From assembly GCA_041855445.1 (NCBI GenBank), contig JBHAEG010000039.1:62001-126000 (forward strand): a DNA stretch of 64,000 nt, in the 5' to 3' direction. Both the position numbers and the translations under genes were made by a program. The first letter of the stretch is position 1. Each line of letters opens with the position of its first letter. Below, piece by piece: positions 42,536 to 52,063 of this stretch. The notes under the pieces are model-generated. The model did no database searches. It was given only the letters and a program-made list of their open reading frames with translations, and was not told the origin of the DNA. This DNA comes from Faucicola sp041855445 (GTDB lineage Bacteria > Pseudomonadota > Gammaproteobacteria > Pseudomonadales > Moraxellaceae).

Positions 42536-44041
42536 TTAACTGTCACTATCTTTAGTGACTCTTAATACTTCTTCAAGCGTTGTTTTTCCTGCTAACACTT
42601 TTTTTAGTCCATCTGCCCGAATAGAAGGTGTTTTGCTACGAGCATAATTTTCTAATTCAAATTCAGCAACTTGACCATGAATTAATTGACGCATTTTATC
42701 ATCAACTGCAACAACTTCATAAATCGCGGTTCGCCCTTTAAAGCCTGATTGATTACATTTATCACAGCCAACTGGTTTGGGTAATTTAACAGTATCAAAA
42801 ATGCCAATTTCAGCAAATAGTTTACTTTGCACCGAGTCAGCAGGAGTCCATGTGTGACAATGTGGACAAAGTGTCCGTACCAAGCGTTGAGCCACTACGC
42901 CAATCAATGATGATGATAACAAAAATGGCTCAACGCCCATGTCTTGTAGTCGAGTTACTGCCCCAATTGCCGTATTGGTATGTAAAGTTGATAACACCAA
43001 ATGCCCTGTTAATGAAGCCTGTACTGCAATTTCGGCAGTTTCCAAATCACGAATTTCCCCGACCATCACCACATCAGGGTCTTGACGCAACATTGCCCGT
43101 AAGCTTCTGGCAAAAGTCATGTCTACTTTATTATTAATCTGAGTTTGCCCAATACCATCAAGCTGGAATTCGATAGGGTCTTCAGCCGTTAAAATATTAC
43201 GAGTATTATCATTTAATTCAGTTAATACTGCATATAAGGTTGTCGTTTTTCCTGAGCCTGTTGGACCTGTCACTAAAATAATCCCATGCGGGCGATAAAT
43301 AAGTCGTTTTAATTCAGTAAAATCGGTGTCTGATAAACCTAAATACGTCATATTCAACCGACCTGCCTGTTTATCTAATAACCGCATCACGACTCTTTCA
43401 CCAAAATTTGATGGCAATGTCGATACCCGTACATCAACCTCTCGTCCTGCCAATCGTAACGAAATCCGTCCATCTTGAGGGACGCGTTTTTCAGCAATAT
43501 CTAATTTTGCCATTACTTTAATCCGAGAGACCAATAATGGTGACAATTCTCGGCGAGGACTGACAATTTCTTTCAATTGTCCATCAACTCGAAAACGTAC
43601 AGATAAACGTTTTTCAAATGTTTCAATATGAATATCTGAAGCATTTAAACGAATAGCTTCGGATAATAAGGCATTGATTAGACGAATAATTGGAGCATCA
43701 TCTTCTTGGTCCATTAAATCTTCTGTTTCAGGTACACTATCAGCAAGACTTAACAAGTCTGGGTGGTCTTCTAGACCTGCAGCGATATGTTGGCTCTCAC
43801 CTGTATTACCTGCATAAACGCTTGCAAGCTGTTTTTCAAAGTCATCTGTATTGATAATTACTACATTTAATGGTAGCGGTACACCTAGCGAACTAATAAA
43901 TCGATTGGCTTCATTAATCGCTTCAAGATGGCTTGCCTGCGTAATCAACATCACAGGTGGGTCGGTCAAATCTGCTGAATATTGTAATAAAATTTGATGA
44001 CGTTTCGCAAAACTATAGGGTAAAGAAACAGGATTTAGCAT
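42536..44041 (-). CDS. gspE: Type II secretion system ATPase GspE
   Basis: A 501-residue secretion ATPase. An N-terminal regulatory domain (about 1-110) precedes the motor: DIHIETFEKRLSVRFRVDG, Walker A GPTGSGKT (259-266), the Asp box LTAEDPIEFQLDG, Walker B VVMVGEIRD and the His box GHLVLSTLHTNTA. The tetra-Cys zinc motif CPHC...CDKC near the C-terminus and the compact N-domain fit GspE better than PilB, which has a longer N-terminus. It powers pseudopilus assembly for protein export across the outer membrane. No other gsp genes are adjacent, so the system is dispersed. Confidence 0.85.
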   Translation of the reverse strand: MLNPVSLPYSFAKRHQILLQYSADLTDPPVMLITQASHLEAINEANRFISSLGVPLPLNVVIINTDDFEKQLASVYAGNTGESQHIAAGLEDHPDLLSLADSVPETEDLMDQEDDAPIIRLINALLSEAIRLNASDIHIETFEKRLSVRFRVDGQLKEIVSPRRELSPLLVSRIKVMAKLDIAEKRVPQDGRISLRLAGREVDVRVSTLPSNFGERVVMRLLDKQAGRLNMTYLGLSDTDFTELKRLIYRPHGIILVTGPTGSGKTTTLYAVLTELNDNTRNILTAEDPIEFQLDGIGQTQINNKVDMTFARSLRAMLRQDPDVVMVGEIRDLETAEIAVQASLTGHLVLSTLHTNTAIGAVTRLQDMGVEPFLLSSSLIGVVAQRLVRTLCPHCHTWTPADSVQSKLFAEIGIFDTVKLPKPVGCDKCNQSGFKGRTAIYEVVAVDDKMRQLIHGQVAEFELENYARSKTPSIRADGLKKVLAGKTTLEEVLRVTKDSDS

Positions 44042-44140
44042 AACTGGATAATTTTTTTTGGCAAAAACTGCTGTTATTGTAGCGAATTGATGATGAAATT
44101 GGTATGTAAAAACTAATAAACAACATTTTTTATAACATCA

Positions 44141-44159
44141 GCTGGGCAAAAAACCCAGC
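44141..44159. terminator. Hairpin between the S41 protease gene and gspE
   Basis: GCTGGG and CCCAGC pair perfectly around a 7-nt A-rich loop. It lies 13 bp past the protease stop codon. The T tract is weak, so it may only pause transcription before gspE. Confidence 0.45.
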
Positions 44160-44172
44160 CTTTAACAATTGT

Positions 44173-45570
44173 CTAAAATTCTTGTTTATCAATACTATTA
44201 CTGCCTTGCAATCGATAGCTAGAAGGACGTGGTTGCGATAATAGATATTCAATGACTTGTTGTTCCCAATATAATTCACTACTTAATAAATTTCTATCCG
44301 CTTTGACACCAATGCCATCTATTTTTTTGCCTTGTCCTGAATAATAGTTAGACACTGTAAGTTTTAACGCATCTTGGTCACTTAACGGGACAACTGACTG
44401 GATTGAGCCTTTACCATAACTAGTTTCACCAAAAATTCTTGCTCGGTCGTTTTCTTGTAAACTACTGGCAAGCACTTCAGCAGCCGAGGCTGAGTAGCGA
44501 TTTTGTAATACTGCTATTGGAATTTTTTCTAAACGTGGCGTGCCATGGGTACGAATGGTTTCTTGTAAACCTTGACGACCATGTATTTGAGCAACTAATT
44601 TATTTTGCATAAATAAACTGGCAATATCCGTTGCAGATGACAGCACACCACCAGGATTATTACGCATATCAATCAAAATTGCACTAAATGGTTGTTCTAG
44701 TCGAGATAGAGCATCGATAAATTGCTGGGCAGTATTATTTTGAAAAATCGGGATATGTACAACAGCAACCCCATTGACCCATTTGGCTTGTACGCTTTGT
44801 TGCTCGATTAATGTCCGCTGTAATATGACGGTTTTTTTGCGTCTACCTTGGTTTGATACAGTTAATCTTACTTGCGTACCTGCGATGCCAGATAAAAGTT
44901 GATTAATTTCCTGTTGGGTTTGACTGTCTTTGAGTTTATTATCATTAATTTGATGTAAATAATCTAAACGTTGAATACCAACTTTAGCTGCAGGTGAATT
45001 AGGTAATACCTCATTAAATACCCATTGTTTTTCACTATTATCAAAAATTACCTTGACGCCAATGCTACCCATGTCACCTTCGGTAAATAAACGTAGATTT
45101 TCAAATGCTTCTTTATCAAGATATTCTGAATAAGGGTCTAACTCCGATAATACACCTGTCATGGCATTTGCAAATAAATGCTCATCACCAATAGGTTTTA
45201 CATATTCTCGGCGAACCGTGTCAATTAAACGCACAAATCGAGCAATCGTCATTGGTGAAACTGTTCCTAATTCCACTTGGTCAATATCAGCAGATGGCAC
45301 AGGAAATGTGGCGTTTTCATTGATAATATATGATGGTTCATCAACAAATTCTTCACCACCAGCATCTATATCGTTATCTAAACCAACTAAATTTGGTTGA
45401 TTTTGTCGACTACTTGGATTGTTTGCAGGGGACTGCTGAGTTATAAATATAGGCAGTCCCAAGGTATTTTCTTCGGCTATCGCTGTCTGTTGTGAGAACA
45501 AATACATGATACTCACTAAGGCAAATTTTTTAGAATACTGCCAGTTTTTATTGATATGTTGTAACAGCAT
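44173..45570 (-). CDS. ctpA: C-terminal processing peptidase, S41 family (CtpA-like)
   Basis: A 465-residue periplasmic serine protease. A hydrophobic signal segment (about 15-32) and a 60-residue linker precede the N-terminal helical domain. A PDZ domain (about 155-240) then contains FTEGDMGSIGVKVIF and NSPAAKVGIQ. The catalytic domain has the Ser in RYSASAAE (359-366) and the general-base Lys387 in GETSYGKGS; DMRNNPGGVLSSA is the conserved oxyanion region. It starts 6 bp after gpmI on the same strand, a pairing seen in other gammaproteobacteria. A second, larger S41 protease (prc) lies at 60625. Confidence 0.92.
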   Translation of the reverse strand: MLLQHINKNWQYSKKFALVSIMYLFSQQTAIAEENTLGLPIFITQQSPANNPSSRQNQPNLVGLDNDIDAGGEEFVDEPSYIINENATFPVPSADIDQVELGTVSPMTIARFVRLIDTVRREYVKPIGDEHLFANAMTGVLSELDPYSEYLDKEAFENLRLFTEGDMGSIGVKVIFDNSEKQWVFNEVLPNSPAAKVGIQRLDYLHQINDNKLKDSQTQQEINQLLSGIAGTQVRLTVSNQGRRKKTVILQRTLIEQQSVQAKWVNGVAVVHIPIFQNNTAQQFIDALSRLEQPFSAILIDMRNNPGGVLSSATDIASLFMQNKLVAQIHGRQGLQETIRTHGTPRLEKIPIAVLQNRYSASAAEVLASSLQENDRARIFGETSYGKGSIQSVVPLSDQDALKLTVSNYYSGQGKKIDGIGVKADRNLLSSELYWEQQVIEYLLSQPRPSSYRLQGSNSIDKQEF

Positions 45571-45576
45571 GTTTTG

Positions 45577-47190
45577 TTATTCCATAGCCACCAATAACGA
45601 TTGTCCTGTCATTTCTACTGGTTGCTTCAGTTGCATTAATGCCAATAAGGTTGGAGCAACATCAGAAAGTTTACCGCCTTGGCGTACACTAAATTTTTCA
45701 GGGGTGGCATTGGCATGAATATAAATAAATGGAACAGGTTCTGTTGTGTGTTGAGTATGTACCTGCCCACTTTCATAATCTTGCATTTGTTCAACATTAC
45801 CATGGTCAGCAGTAATCAATAAATGCCCATTATTTTCCAGTACTGCATCAGCAATTTGTTGAATACAATCATCTAACACTTCAACTGCCTTGACCGCCGA
45901 TGCAAAAACACCTGTATGTCCAACCATATCGCCATTGGCATAATTCACAACTAATAAATCAAATTCACCTGAATGTATAGCTTGTTTTAACTTATCCGTC
46001 ACTTCATAAGCACTCATTTCAGGCTGTAAATCATAAGTGGCAACGTTTGGTGAGTTTATTAAAATTCGTGTTTCGCCGTCATACTCTACTTCACGACCAC
46101 CACTAAAGAAAAAAGTTACATGAGCATATTTTTCGGTTTCAGCAATACGCAATTGTGTTTTACCCAAATTTTGTAAATATTCTCCAATGGTATTGGTTAA
46201 AGCTGCTGGCTCAAATGCAATACTTGTCAAAGTATTATTCGCCAATTCATCAGAAAACTTCGTCAGCATCACAAATGCCGATAGTTTTGGTGTAGCTTGC
46301 CGTTCAAACCCATTAAAATCATTTAACACAAATGCTTGACTTAATTCTCTAGCTCGGTCTGCCCGAAAATTCATAAAAATTAGACTGTCATTATCTTTGA
46401 CTATACCAAAATCATCTGTAGTATTTGAATACTTAATTTTAGTTGGTTTAACAAACTCATCTGTTTCATCAGCTGAATATGCCTGTTGAATACCTTCCAA
46501 CGGGGTAGCAACATCTCGTTCTGCTCGACCTAATGTTAATAAATCATAAGCTTGTTGCACTCTATCCCAGCGTTTATCTCTGTCCATTGCAAAATAACGC
46601 CCAACCAGACTCACTAAATACACATTGCCTGTATATTTTTCATTTAAACTTGTTATTGCATCTACAAAATGTTGAATATATGTATCAGCACTTTTAGGCG
46701 GTGTGTCTCGTCCATCTAAAAACGCATGGACAAACACTTGTTTTGCCTGCTGTTGTAACGCCATTTCACACATAGCGACCAGATGGTCTTGATGTGAATG
46801 TACGCCACCATCAGATAGCAATCCCATAATATGCACATCACCATGATTGCTATTTGCCTGTTGAATGGCTTGTATAAAGACTTGATTTTGAAAAAATTCA
46901 CCATCTCGAATTTCTTTATGAATGCGGGTTGAATCTTGATATAAAATTCGCCCTGCTCCTAAATTCATATGCCCAACTTCTGAATTACCAAATTGACCAT
47001 CTGGCAAACCAACATCTTCTCCCGAACCTGAAATCAAGCCATGTGGATATCGCTGATAAATCGCATCAAGATTGGGGGTATTTGCACTAGCAATCGCATT
47101 ATCTCTTGGGTCGGCACGATAGCCAAAACCATCTAAAATCATTAAAACATGGGGGATTTTTTTTGTTGGATTTTGTGAAATTGTCATCAT
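45577..47190 (-). CDS. gpmI: 2,3-bisphosphoglycerate-independent phosphoglycerate mutase
   Basis: A 537-residue Mn-dependent enzyme of the alkaline-phosphatase superfamily that interconverts 3- and 2-phosphoglycerate. The metal Asp20 is in LMILDGFGYR, and the phosphorylated nucleophile is Ser70 in DGQFGNSEVGHMNLGAGR. HAFLDGRDTPPKSA, VGRYFAMDRDKRW, NFRADRARELSQAF and TADHGNVEQMQD complete the family pattern. GAGGG lies 5-8 nt before the ATG pair. It is upstream of ctpA and divergent from the 6S RNA gene. Confidence 0.97.
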   Translation of the reverse strand: MMTISQNPTKKIPHVLMILDGFGYRADPRDNAIASANTPNLDAIYQRYPHGLISGSGEDVGLPDGQFGNSEVGHMNLGAGRILYQDSTRIHKEIRDGEFFQNQVFIQAIQQANSNHGDVHIMGLLSDGGVHSHQDHLVAMCEMALQQQAKQVFVHAFLDGRDTPPKSADTYIQHFVDAITSLNEKYTGNVYLVSLVGRYFAMDRDKRWDRVQQAYDLLTLGRAERDVATPLEGIQQAYSADETDEFVKPTKIKYSNTTDDFGIVKDNDSLIFMNFRADRARELSQAFVLNDFNGFERQATPKLSAFVMLTKFSDELANNTLTSIAFEPAALTNTIGEYLQNLGKTQLRIAETEKYAHVTFFFSGGREVEYDGETRILINSPNVATYDLQPEMSAYEVTDKLKQAIHSGEFDLLVVNYANGDMVGHTGVFASAVKAVEVLDDCIQQIADAVLENNGHLLITADHGNVEQMQDYESGQVHTQHTTEPVPFIYIHANATPEKFSVRQGGKLSDVAPTLLALMQLKQPVEMTGQSLLVAME

Positions 47191-47275
47191 CTAAGCCCTC
47201 GTAATATGTATCAAAAAATTATAGCATATATTATTTTAGTTATTATTATTAATTTGTTTTAGCAAAAATCGCTAG

Positions 47276-47305
47276 TTTACAGTTTTATATGAAAAATGCT
47301 AGAAT
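47276..47305 (+). promoter_or_regulatory. Promoter of 6S RNA
   Basis: TTTACA (47276-47281), an 18-bp spacer and TAGAAT (47300-47305), both five of six to consensus, place the start at about 47312, where the 6S sequence begins. Confidence 0.55.
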
Positions 47306-47311
47306 AATAAT

Positions 47312-47495
47312 AACTGGGGTGTTCGCCAGTTTATGCTATTACCCGAGCTGATAATTTAATTAAGGGTATTTTGCTAATTGTTTGTTGTGTATGCCTGCAT
47401 CATCATGATGTATCAGGAAACCTGTAGAATAATTGAGATACCCACCCTGAACGTCACAGTTCGTGGGTTCACATAGACAGCGACATTCTGGTATT
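47312..47495 (+). ncRNA. ssrS: 6S RNA
   Basis: A stable RNA of about 180 nt that mimics an open promoter and binds sigma-70 RNA polymerase holoenzyme in stationary phase. Conserved pieces in order: GGGGTGTTCGCCAG at the 5' end, TATGCCTGCATC at 47391-47402, the CACCCTGAAC... TTCGTGGGTTCA arm (about 47443-47471) and GACAGCGACATTCTGG closing the terminal stem. The central bubble is A/U-rich. It sits alone between gpmI and rarD and its 3' end abuts the rarD stop codon antisense. In E. coli ssrS is instead beside ygfA. Confidence 0.88.
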
Positions 47496-47496
47496 T

Positions 47497-48384
47497 TTAC
47501 CTCTTGCGATACTTCCATAAATCATAACTAAAAAACACTAATCCCAGCCAAATTAGACCAAAAGTAATTAATGTACTTTGATTAAATGGTTCATGATACA
47601 AAAAAATCGCCATTAAAAAAATAATTGATGGCGTTAAGTAATTCATAAAACTTAACAAGCTATAAGCAACCATTTTTGTGGCTTTATTAAATAATAACAA
47701 TGGCACTAACGTCACAGGTCCTGCTAACATTAACAATAAAATCTGTGGCGATAGCCATAATGATACATCGCTACTGGCAACATTACCTTGTATCAACCAA
47801 TAAATAAAAATGGGCGTTAATAATGCTGTTTCAATAAACATGGCTGATAAAGCATCTAATGGTGTATGACGGTGCATCAATCCATAAATAGAAAAACTAA
47901 ATGCCAAAGTTAGTGACACCCAAGGTAATTTTCCCAAAACCATCAATTGTACCAATACGCCAGCTCCCGCTAATGCAACGGCAACCCATTGAAACATTCG
48001 CAACCGCTCTTTTAATATTACCAATGATAATAAAATACCTGTTAAGGGACAAATAAAATATCCTAAACTTGCTTCAAGGATTTGATTATTATTGACTGCC
48101 CAAACATAAGTTAGCCAGTTTATCATAATAATTACCCCAGAAATTAGGGTATAACCTAACCAACGTGGATTTTGGCGTATGGTTATCAACCACTGCCAAT
48201 GCTTTTTTAAAATTAATACTGCTAAAATCGCAATAAACGTCCAAATCACCCGATGACCAATGATTTCAACAGGGTTATAATTTTGTAACAGCTTAAAATA
48301 TAATGGAAAAAATCCCCAAATAATAAAGGCGGTCAAACCTGTCGCTATTCCTTTTGGGGTGGTGATGATGGTTTTTGTCGTCAA
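47497..48384 (-). CDS. rarD: EamA-family transporter RarD
   Basis: A 295-residue inner-membrane protein with about ten membrane helices in two EamA repeats. The N-terminal KGIATGLTAFIIWGFFPLYFK and VEIIGHRVIWTF segments, QILEASLGYFICPL and LVPLLLFNKATKMV identify the RarD subgroup, once linked to chloramphenicol sensitivity. The substrate is not established. Start ATG 48384; the open frame and length match the family (about 295). It converges on the 6S RNA gene, which leaves almost no 3' untranslated space. Confidence 0.9.
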   Translation of the reverse strand: MTTKTIITTPKGIATGLTAFIIWGFFPLYFKLLQNYNPVEIIGHRVIWTFIAILAVLILKKHWQWLITIRQNPRWLGYTLISGVIIMINWLTYVWAVNNNQILEASLGYFICPLTGILLSLVILKERLRMFQWVAVALAGAGVLVQLMVLGKLPWVSLTLAFSFSIYGLMHRHTPLDALSAMFIETALLTPIFIYWLIQGNVASSDVSLWLSPQILLLMLAGPVTLVPLLLFNKATKMVAYSLLSFMNYLTPSIIFLMAIFLYHEPFNQSTLITFGLIWLGLVFFSYDLWKYRKR

Positions 48385-48536
48385 AAAAACTTCCTTAATT
48401 TCTTTACAACATCAATAGTTATAAATAGCTATAAATATTCATCATCATAAAAACTGTTATTTTGTATGTAGGCTACTAACAATTTTTATGATGATTGATA
48501 AAAAGAGAAAGAAGATTGATTAAAAAATTTTCTGCT

Positions 48537-50777
48537 TTATTTTACTGTCACATGTAATCCTGCTTTATTCACTAATTCGGCAAAATTTGGAAAGCTGGTA
48601 TTAACGGTTTCAGTACCATGAATGGTAATCGTATCCGAAGCACGCAAACTAGCGACTGTAAAACTCATAGCGATGCGATGGTCATGGTGTGCTTCAATCT
48701 CACCACCTGTAAATACCGCCTGCGTATCTGCTCCTTTACCCATAATTTCAATACCATCATCTAAGACGGTGCAGTCAATTCCTAACGCTTGTAATCCATC
48801 AGCCATGACTTGAATGCGGTCAGACTCTTTTACACGTAATTCTTTTGCTCCTGTTAAGCGAGTTTTGCCTGTAGCACAACTTGAGGCGATAAATAACACA
48901 GGAAACTCATCTATCGCTAATGGCACAAGATGTTCTGGAATATTAATACCTTGCAATTTTGATGATTTTACATGAATATCCGCAACAGGTTCACCACCGA
49001 CCAGATTTTCATTAGTTAAAGTAATATCTGCTCCCATCAATTTTAAAATATCAATCACACCTGTACGCGTTGGATTAATACCCACTTGTTTTAGAATAAC
49101 ATCGCCATGTTCAGCAATGCACCCTGCCACCATAAAAAACGCCGAAGATGAAATGTCCGCAGGTACTTGAATATCACAGGCAGTTAATTCACCACCACCC
49201 ACCACGCTGATGGCATTTCCTTGTTTTTCAACAGGATAACCAAATGCACTAAGCATTCGTTCAGTGTGGTCTCGAGTAACTTCAGGTTCAATAATGGTCG
49301 TTTTTCCCTTTGCCCATAACCCTGCCAATAATAAACAAGATTTTACTTGTGCAGATGCCATCGGCATATGATAAGTAATCCCAGATAATGTTTGATTACC
49401 TGTAATACTTACAGGTGGTGTGCCTTTTTCACCTGTGGTTTGAATTTTTGCTCCCATTTCTCGTAATGGCTTTGCTACTCGTTCCATAGGGCGTTTTGAT
49501 AAACTTGGGTCGCCTGTCATCACACTATCAAAGGTTTGAGCTGATAAAATACCCGATAATAATCGCATACTCGTTCCAGAGTTACCCATATATAACGCAT
49601 TTTTTGCAGGCTTTAACCCATGAAGCCCCACACCATGAATAACAACTTTACCATTATCAGGGTCACTAATGGTTACGCCCATATCTCTAAACGCTTGTAG
49701 CGTTGCCAATGCGTCTTCACCCTCTAAAAATCCTGTTACTGTGGTCACACCATTGGCAAGACTGCCTAACATAATACTGCGATGAGAAATTGATTTATCT
49801 CCTGCAACACTATGAGTACCTATAAATTGATTAGCTGGGCTGATGATATAACTTTGTTTCATAAGTTTTTTTTCCATATAAGCAGTTTTGTCAAGCATAT
49901 GTCCAAAATGTCGGCGAGCATGACGTGCTTGAGTTAATTGATTGATAATCTTTGTTGAATTTTCCTGTTCAATCAGGGTTTTTAACTGGTTTAAATGTTG
50001 TTGATAGTCGTCAATTGCAGTTAATAATGAACTTTTATTTGCTAAAAAAATATCATGCCACATCGTTGGGTCACTGCCTGCAATACGAGTAAAATCTCGA
50101 AATCCACCAGCGGCATAACGGAAAATATCCATATTATCATTATGATTTGCTAACTGTGTCACCAAATTATATGCTAACAAATGCGGTAAATGACTGGTAT
50201 GTGCCAAAACTCGGTCATGATGCTCTGCTGTCATTTCAATCACAGTTGCCCCAATTGCTTGCCAAAGCTGACAAATTTTTGCAATCGCTTGTGGGTCGCT
50301 CGTGTGAGTTGGACAAACAATAATCTGATGATGGACAAATAAATTTCCATTACGAGCAGAAACCCCAGAATTTTCCGCCCCTGCGATAGGGTGAGCTGGC
50401 ACAAAATTAAATGGTAATTGTTGTAATTCGTTAGACACTTGTTGATAAGCTTGTAATACACTTAATTTAGTACTACAAACGTCCATTACGATACAATCTT
50501 TTGTTAATAAATTTTGTTGATTAGCTTGGGCAATCGTGCGAAAAATCGGCAATACTGCCTTGACTGGCACTGCAACAATGACCAAATCGCTATTTGGTAA
50601 AACATCTAACAATATTGTTGAACCTTTAACAATCAGCCCTTCTTGTAACGCAATATCTAAACTTTGTTGATTAAAATCACAGGCGACTATTTTTTTAGCC
50701 AGTTGTTTATCTAGCATAGCTTGAGCAATACTCGCCCCAATCAATCCCAAGCCAATCACACAAACTTGTTGAAACAT
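48537..50777 (-). CDS. Fused prephenate/arogenate dehydrogenase - EPSP synthase (TyrA-AroA)
   Basis: A 746-residue bifunctional aromatic-pathway protein. Residues 1-290 form the NAD-dependent dehydrogenase (GLGLIG at 9-14, HPIAGAENSG near 129), which makes hydroxyphenylpyruvate or tyrosine. Residues about 307-746 form 3-phosphoshikimate 1-carboxyvinyltransferase: VAGDKSISHRS (324-334), GNSGTSMRLLSG, ASAQVKSCLLLAGLWAKG and KESDRIQVMADGL. The join carries MEKKLMKQSY, so an internal start for AroA alone is possible. This fusion is established in Acinetobacter and some pseudomonads, which supports the taxonomic guess. Confidence 0.95.
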   Translation of the reverse strand: MFQQVCVIGLGLIGASIAQAMLDKQLAKKIVACDFNQQSLDIALQEGLIVKGSTILLDVLPNSDLVIVAVPVKAVLPIFRTIAQANQQNLLTKDCIVMDVCSTKLSVLQAYQQVSNELQQLPFNFVPAHPIAGAENSGVSARNGNLFVHHQIIVCPTHTSDPQAIAKICQLWQAIGATVIEMTAEHHDRVLAHTSHLPHLLAYNLVTQLANHNDNMDIFRYAAGGFRDFTRIAGSDPTMWHDIFLANKSSLLTAIDDYQQHLNQLKTLIEQENSTKIINQLTQARHARRHFGHMLDKTAYMEKKLMKQSYIISPANQFIGTHSVAGDKSISHRSIMLGSLANGVTTVTGFLEGEDALATLQAFRDMGVTISDPDNGKVVIHGVGLHGLKPAKNALYMGNSGTSMRLLSGILSAQTFDSVMTGDPSLSKRPMERVAKPLREMGAKIQTTGEKGTPPVSITGNQTLSGITYHMPMASAQVKSCLLLAGLWAKGKTTIIEPEVTRDHTERMLSAFGYPVEKQGNAISVVGGGELTACDIQVPADISSSAFFMVAGCIAEHGDVILKQVGINPTRTGVIDILKLMGADITLTNENLVGGEPVADIHVKSSKLQGINIPEHLVPLAIDEFPVLFIASSCATGKTRLTGAKELRVKESDRIQVMADGLQALGIDCTVLDDGIEIMGKGADTQAVFTGGEIEAHHDHRIAMSFTVASLRASDTITIHGTETVNTSFPNFAELVNKAGLHVTVK

Positions 50778-50825
50778 ATGGTTAATTACCTTAAATTAAT
50801 ATTTAGATATATTAACAATAAATCA

Positions 50826-50843
50826 TTGTGCCATTTTGCACAA
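50826..50843. repeat. Short inverted repeat upstream of tyrA-aroA and the PfkB kinase
   Basis: TTGTGC and GCACAA pair perfectly around a 6-nt spacer, in the 212-bp divergent region. It could be an operator; no regulator is identified. Confidence 0.3.
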
Positions 50844-50949
50844 CATCACACACGTTAGCACGTTTAAGATTGACAAGCAACCGTTATATTTTACAAAAAT
50901 ATTTTTTGCCATTAATCAACAAAAATTTTCCATCAAATCAATAATAACT

Positions 50950-50958
50950 TGTTATAAT
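50950..50958 (+). promoter_or_regulatory. Extended -10 promoter of the PfkB kinase gene
   Basis: TTGTTATAAT contains TGT followed by TATAAT (50953-50958), an extended -10 element 31 bp before the start codon. No convincing -35 is seen. Confidence 0.4.
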
Positions 50959-50989
50959 TCATGACTAAATTTTTAACACTGAGGAAATC

Positions 50990-52006
50990 ATGGTAAATAT
51001 CGTTGGTATTGGTAACGCATTAGTCGATACAGAATTTCAGCTTTCTGAACAACAGCTTCTTGCTACAGGACTCACCAAAGGCAACATGACGCTTGCCAGC
51101 CATCAAGAACAACATGAATTGTTAGATTTTTTAGCCAAAGAAAATATTTTTCCTAGTAAACTCGCCAGTGGTGGTTCGGCTGCTAATTCAATTTTTGCAA
51201 TGGCAAGTTTAGGCAGTCGTCCATATTATGCCTGCCGAGTAGGTGATGATAAATTTGGGGATTTTTATTTAGCAGATTTAGATAAAGTTGGTATTATTAC
51301 TTCAAAAAAATCCATCGCTCAAGCTCAAACAACAGGCAGTTGTGTAGTATTAGTGACACCAGATGGCGAGCGTACCATGCAAACTTATCTTGGTACATCA
51401 GCAGAAATTAGCGAACAAGACATCGACTTTGAACCACTAAAACAGGCAGACTGGCTATACTTGGAAGGTTATTTAGCAATGTCACCATCTGTACAACCTG
51501 CCATTACTCAATTAAAAGCTCATGCAAAACAACATCATACCAAAATTGCTGTTAGTTTTGCTGACCCTGCGGTGGTAAAATTTGGGCGAGAAGGATTGGA
51601 AAACTTTTTAGTAGGGGGTGTCGATGTGATTTTTTGTAATCGTGAAGAAGCTTGCTTATTTACTGGGGAAGACGACTATCATCAAGCCAGCCTTGCTTTA
51701 TTACAGTTTAGCAAAATGGCAGTCGTCACTAATGGAAGTAAAGAAACCGCTATTGCTTATCAAACCGATACCCATGAAAACATTTTACAATTAACTCCAA
51801 CGCCTGTCGTCACTGATGTGTTAGATTGCAATGGGGCAGGTGACAATTTTGCAGGGGCGTTTTTATATGCCTTGTCAAAAAATTATGATTTAACGACTTG
51901 TAGCCATCTTGCAAGCCAAGTTGCAGGACAAGTTATCCGTCAATTTGGAGCAAGACTATCACCTGAAACTTATCAACAAATTTATCAGAACGTGGTATCA
52001 GCTTAA
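50990..52006 (+). CDS. PfkB-family sugar/nucleoside kinase (adenosine kinase-like)
   Basis: A 338-residue ribokinase-fold kinase. The N-terminal GIGNALVDTEFQL, the substrate loop ASGGSAANSIFAMASLG, the VTPDGERTMQTYLG segment and the catalytic DCNGAGDNFAGAFLYALS (Asp as general base) are all present. The pattern matches proteobacterial proteins annotated as adenosine kinase, which phosphorylate adenosine released by AhcY, but sugar specificity cannot be excluded. GAGG precedes the ATG. Transcribed alone and followed by an intrinsic terminator. Confidence 0.88.
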   Translation: MVNIVGIGNALVDTEFQLSEQQLLATGLTKGNMTLASHQEQHELLDFLAKENIFPSKLASGGSAANSIFAMASLGSRPYYACRVGDDKFGDFYLADLDKVGIITSKKSIAQAQTTGSCVVLVTPDGERTMQTYLGTSAEISEQDIDFEPLKQADWLYLEGYLAMSPSVQPAITQLKAHAKQHHTKIAVSFADPAVVKFGREGLENFLVGGVDVIFCNREEACLFTGEDDYHQASLALLQFSKMAVVTNGSKETAIAYQTDTHENILQLTPTPVVTDVLDCNGAGDNFAGAFLYALSKNYDLTTCSHLASQVAGQVIRQFGARLSPETYQQIYQNVVSA

Positions 52007-52011
52007 ACGAA

Positions 52012-52041
52012 AAAACCACTATTAATAAATAGTGGTTTTAT
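52012..52041. terminator. Bidirectional terminator after the PfkB kinase gene
   Basis: AAAACCACTATT pairs with AATAGTGGTTTT (12 bp, 4-nt loop), with A residues before and T residues after. It serves the kinase gene (+) and the cold-shock gene (-). Confidence 0.85.
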
Positions 52042-52063
52042 TATTAAATTATCTTAATGATAA

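Noticed and set aside
47191..47311. Search for a tRNA or second RNA gene before 6S RNA
   Set aside because: No acceptor stem, T-loop or anticodon-arm pattern was found; only AT-rich promoter DNA.
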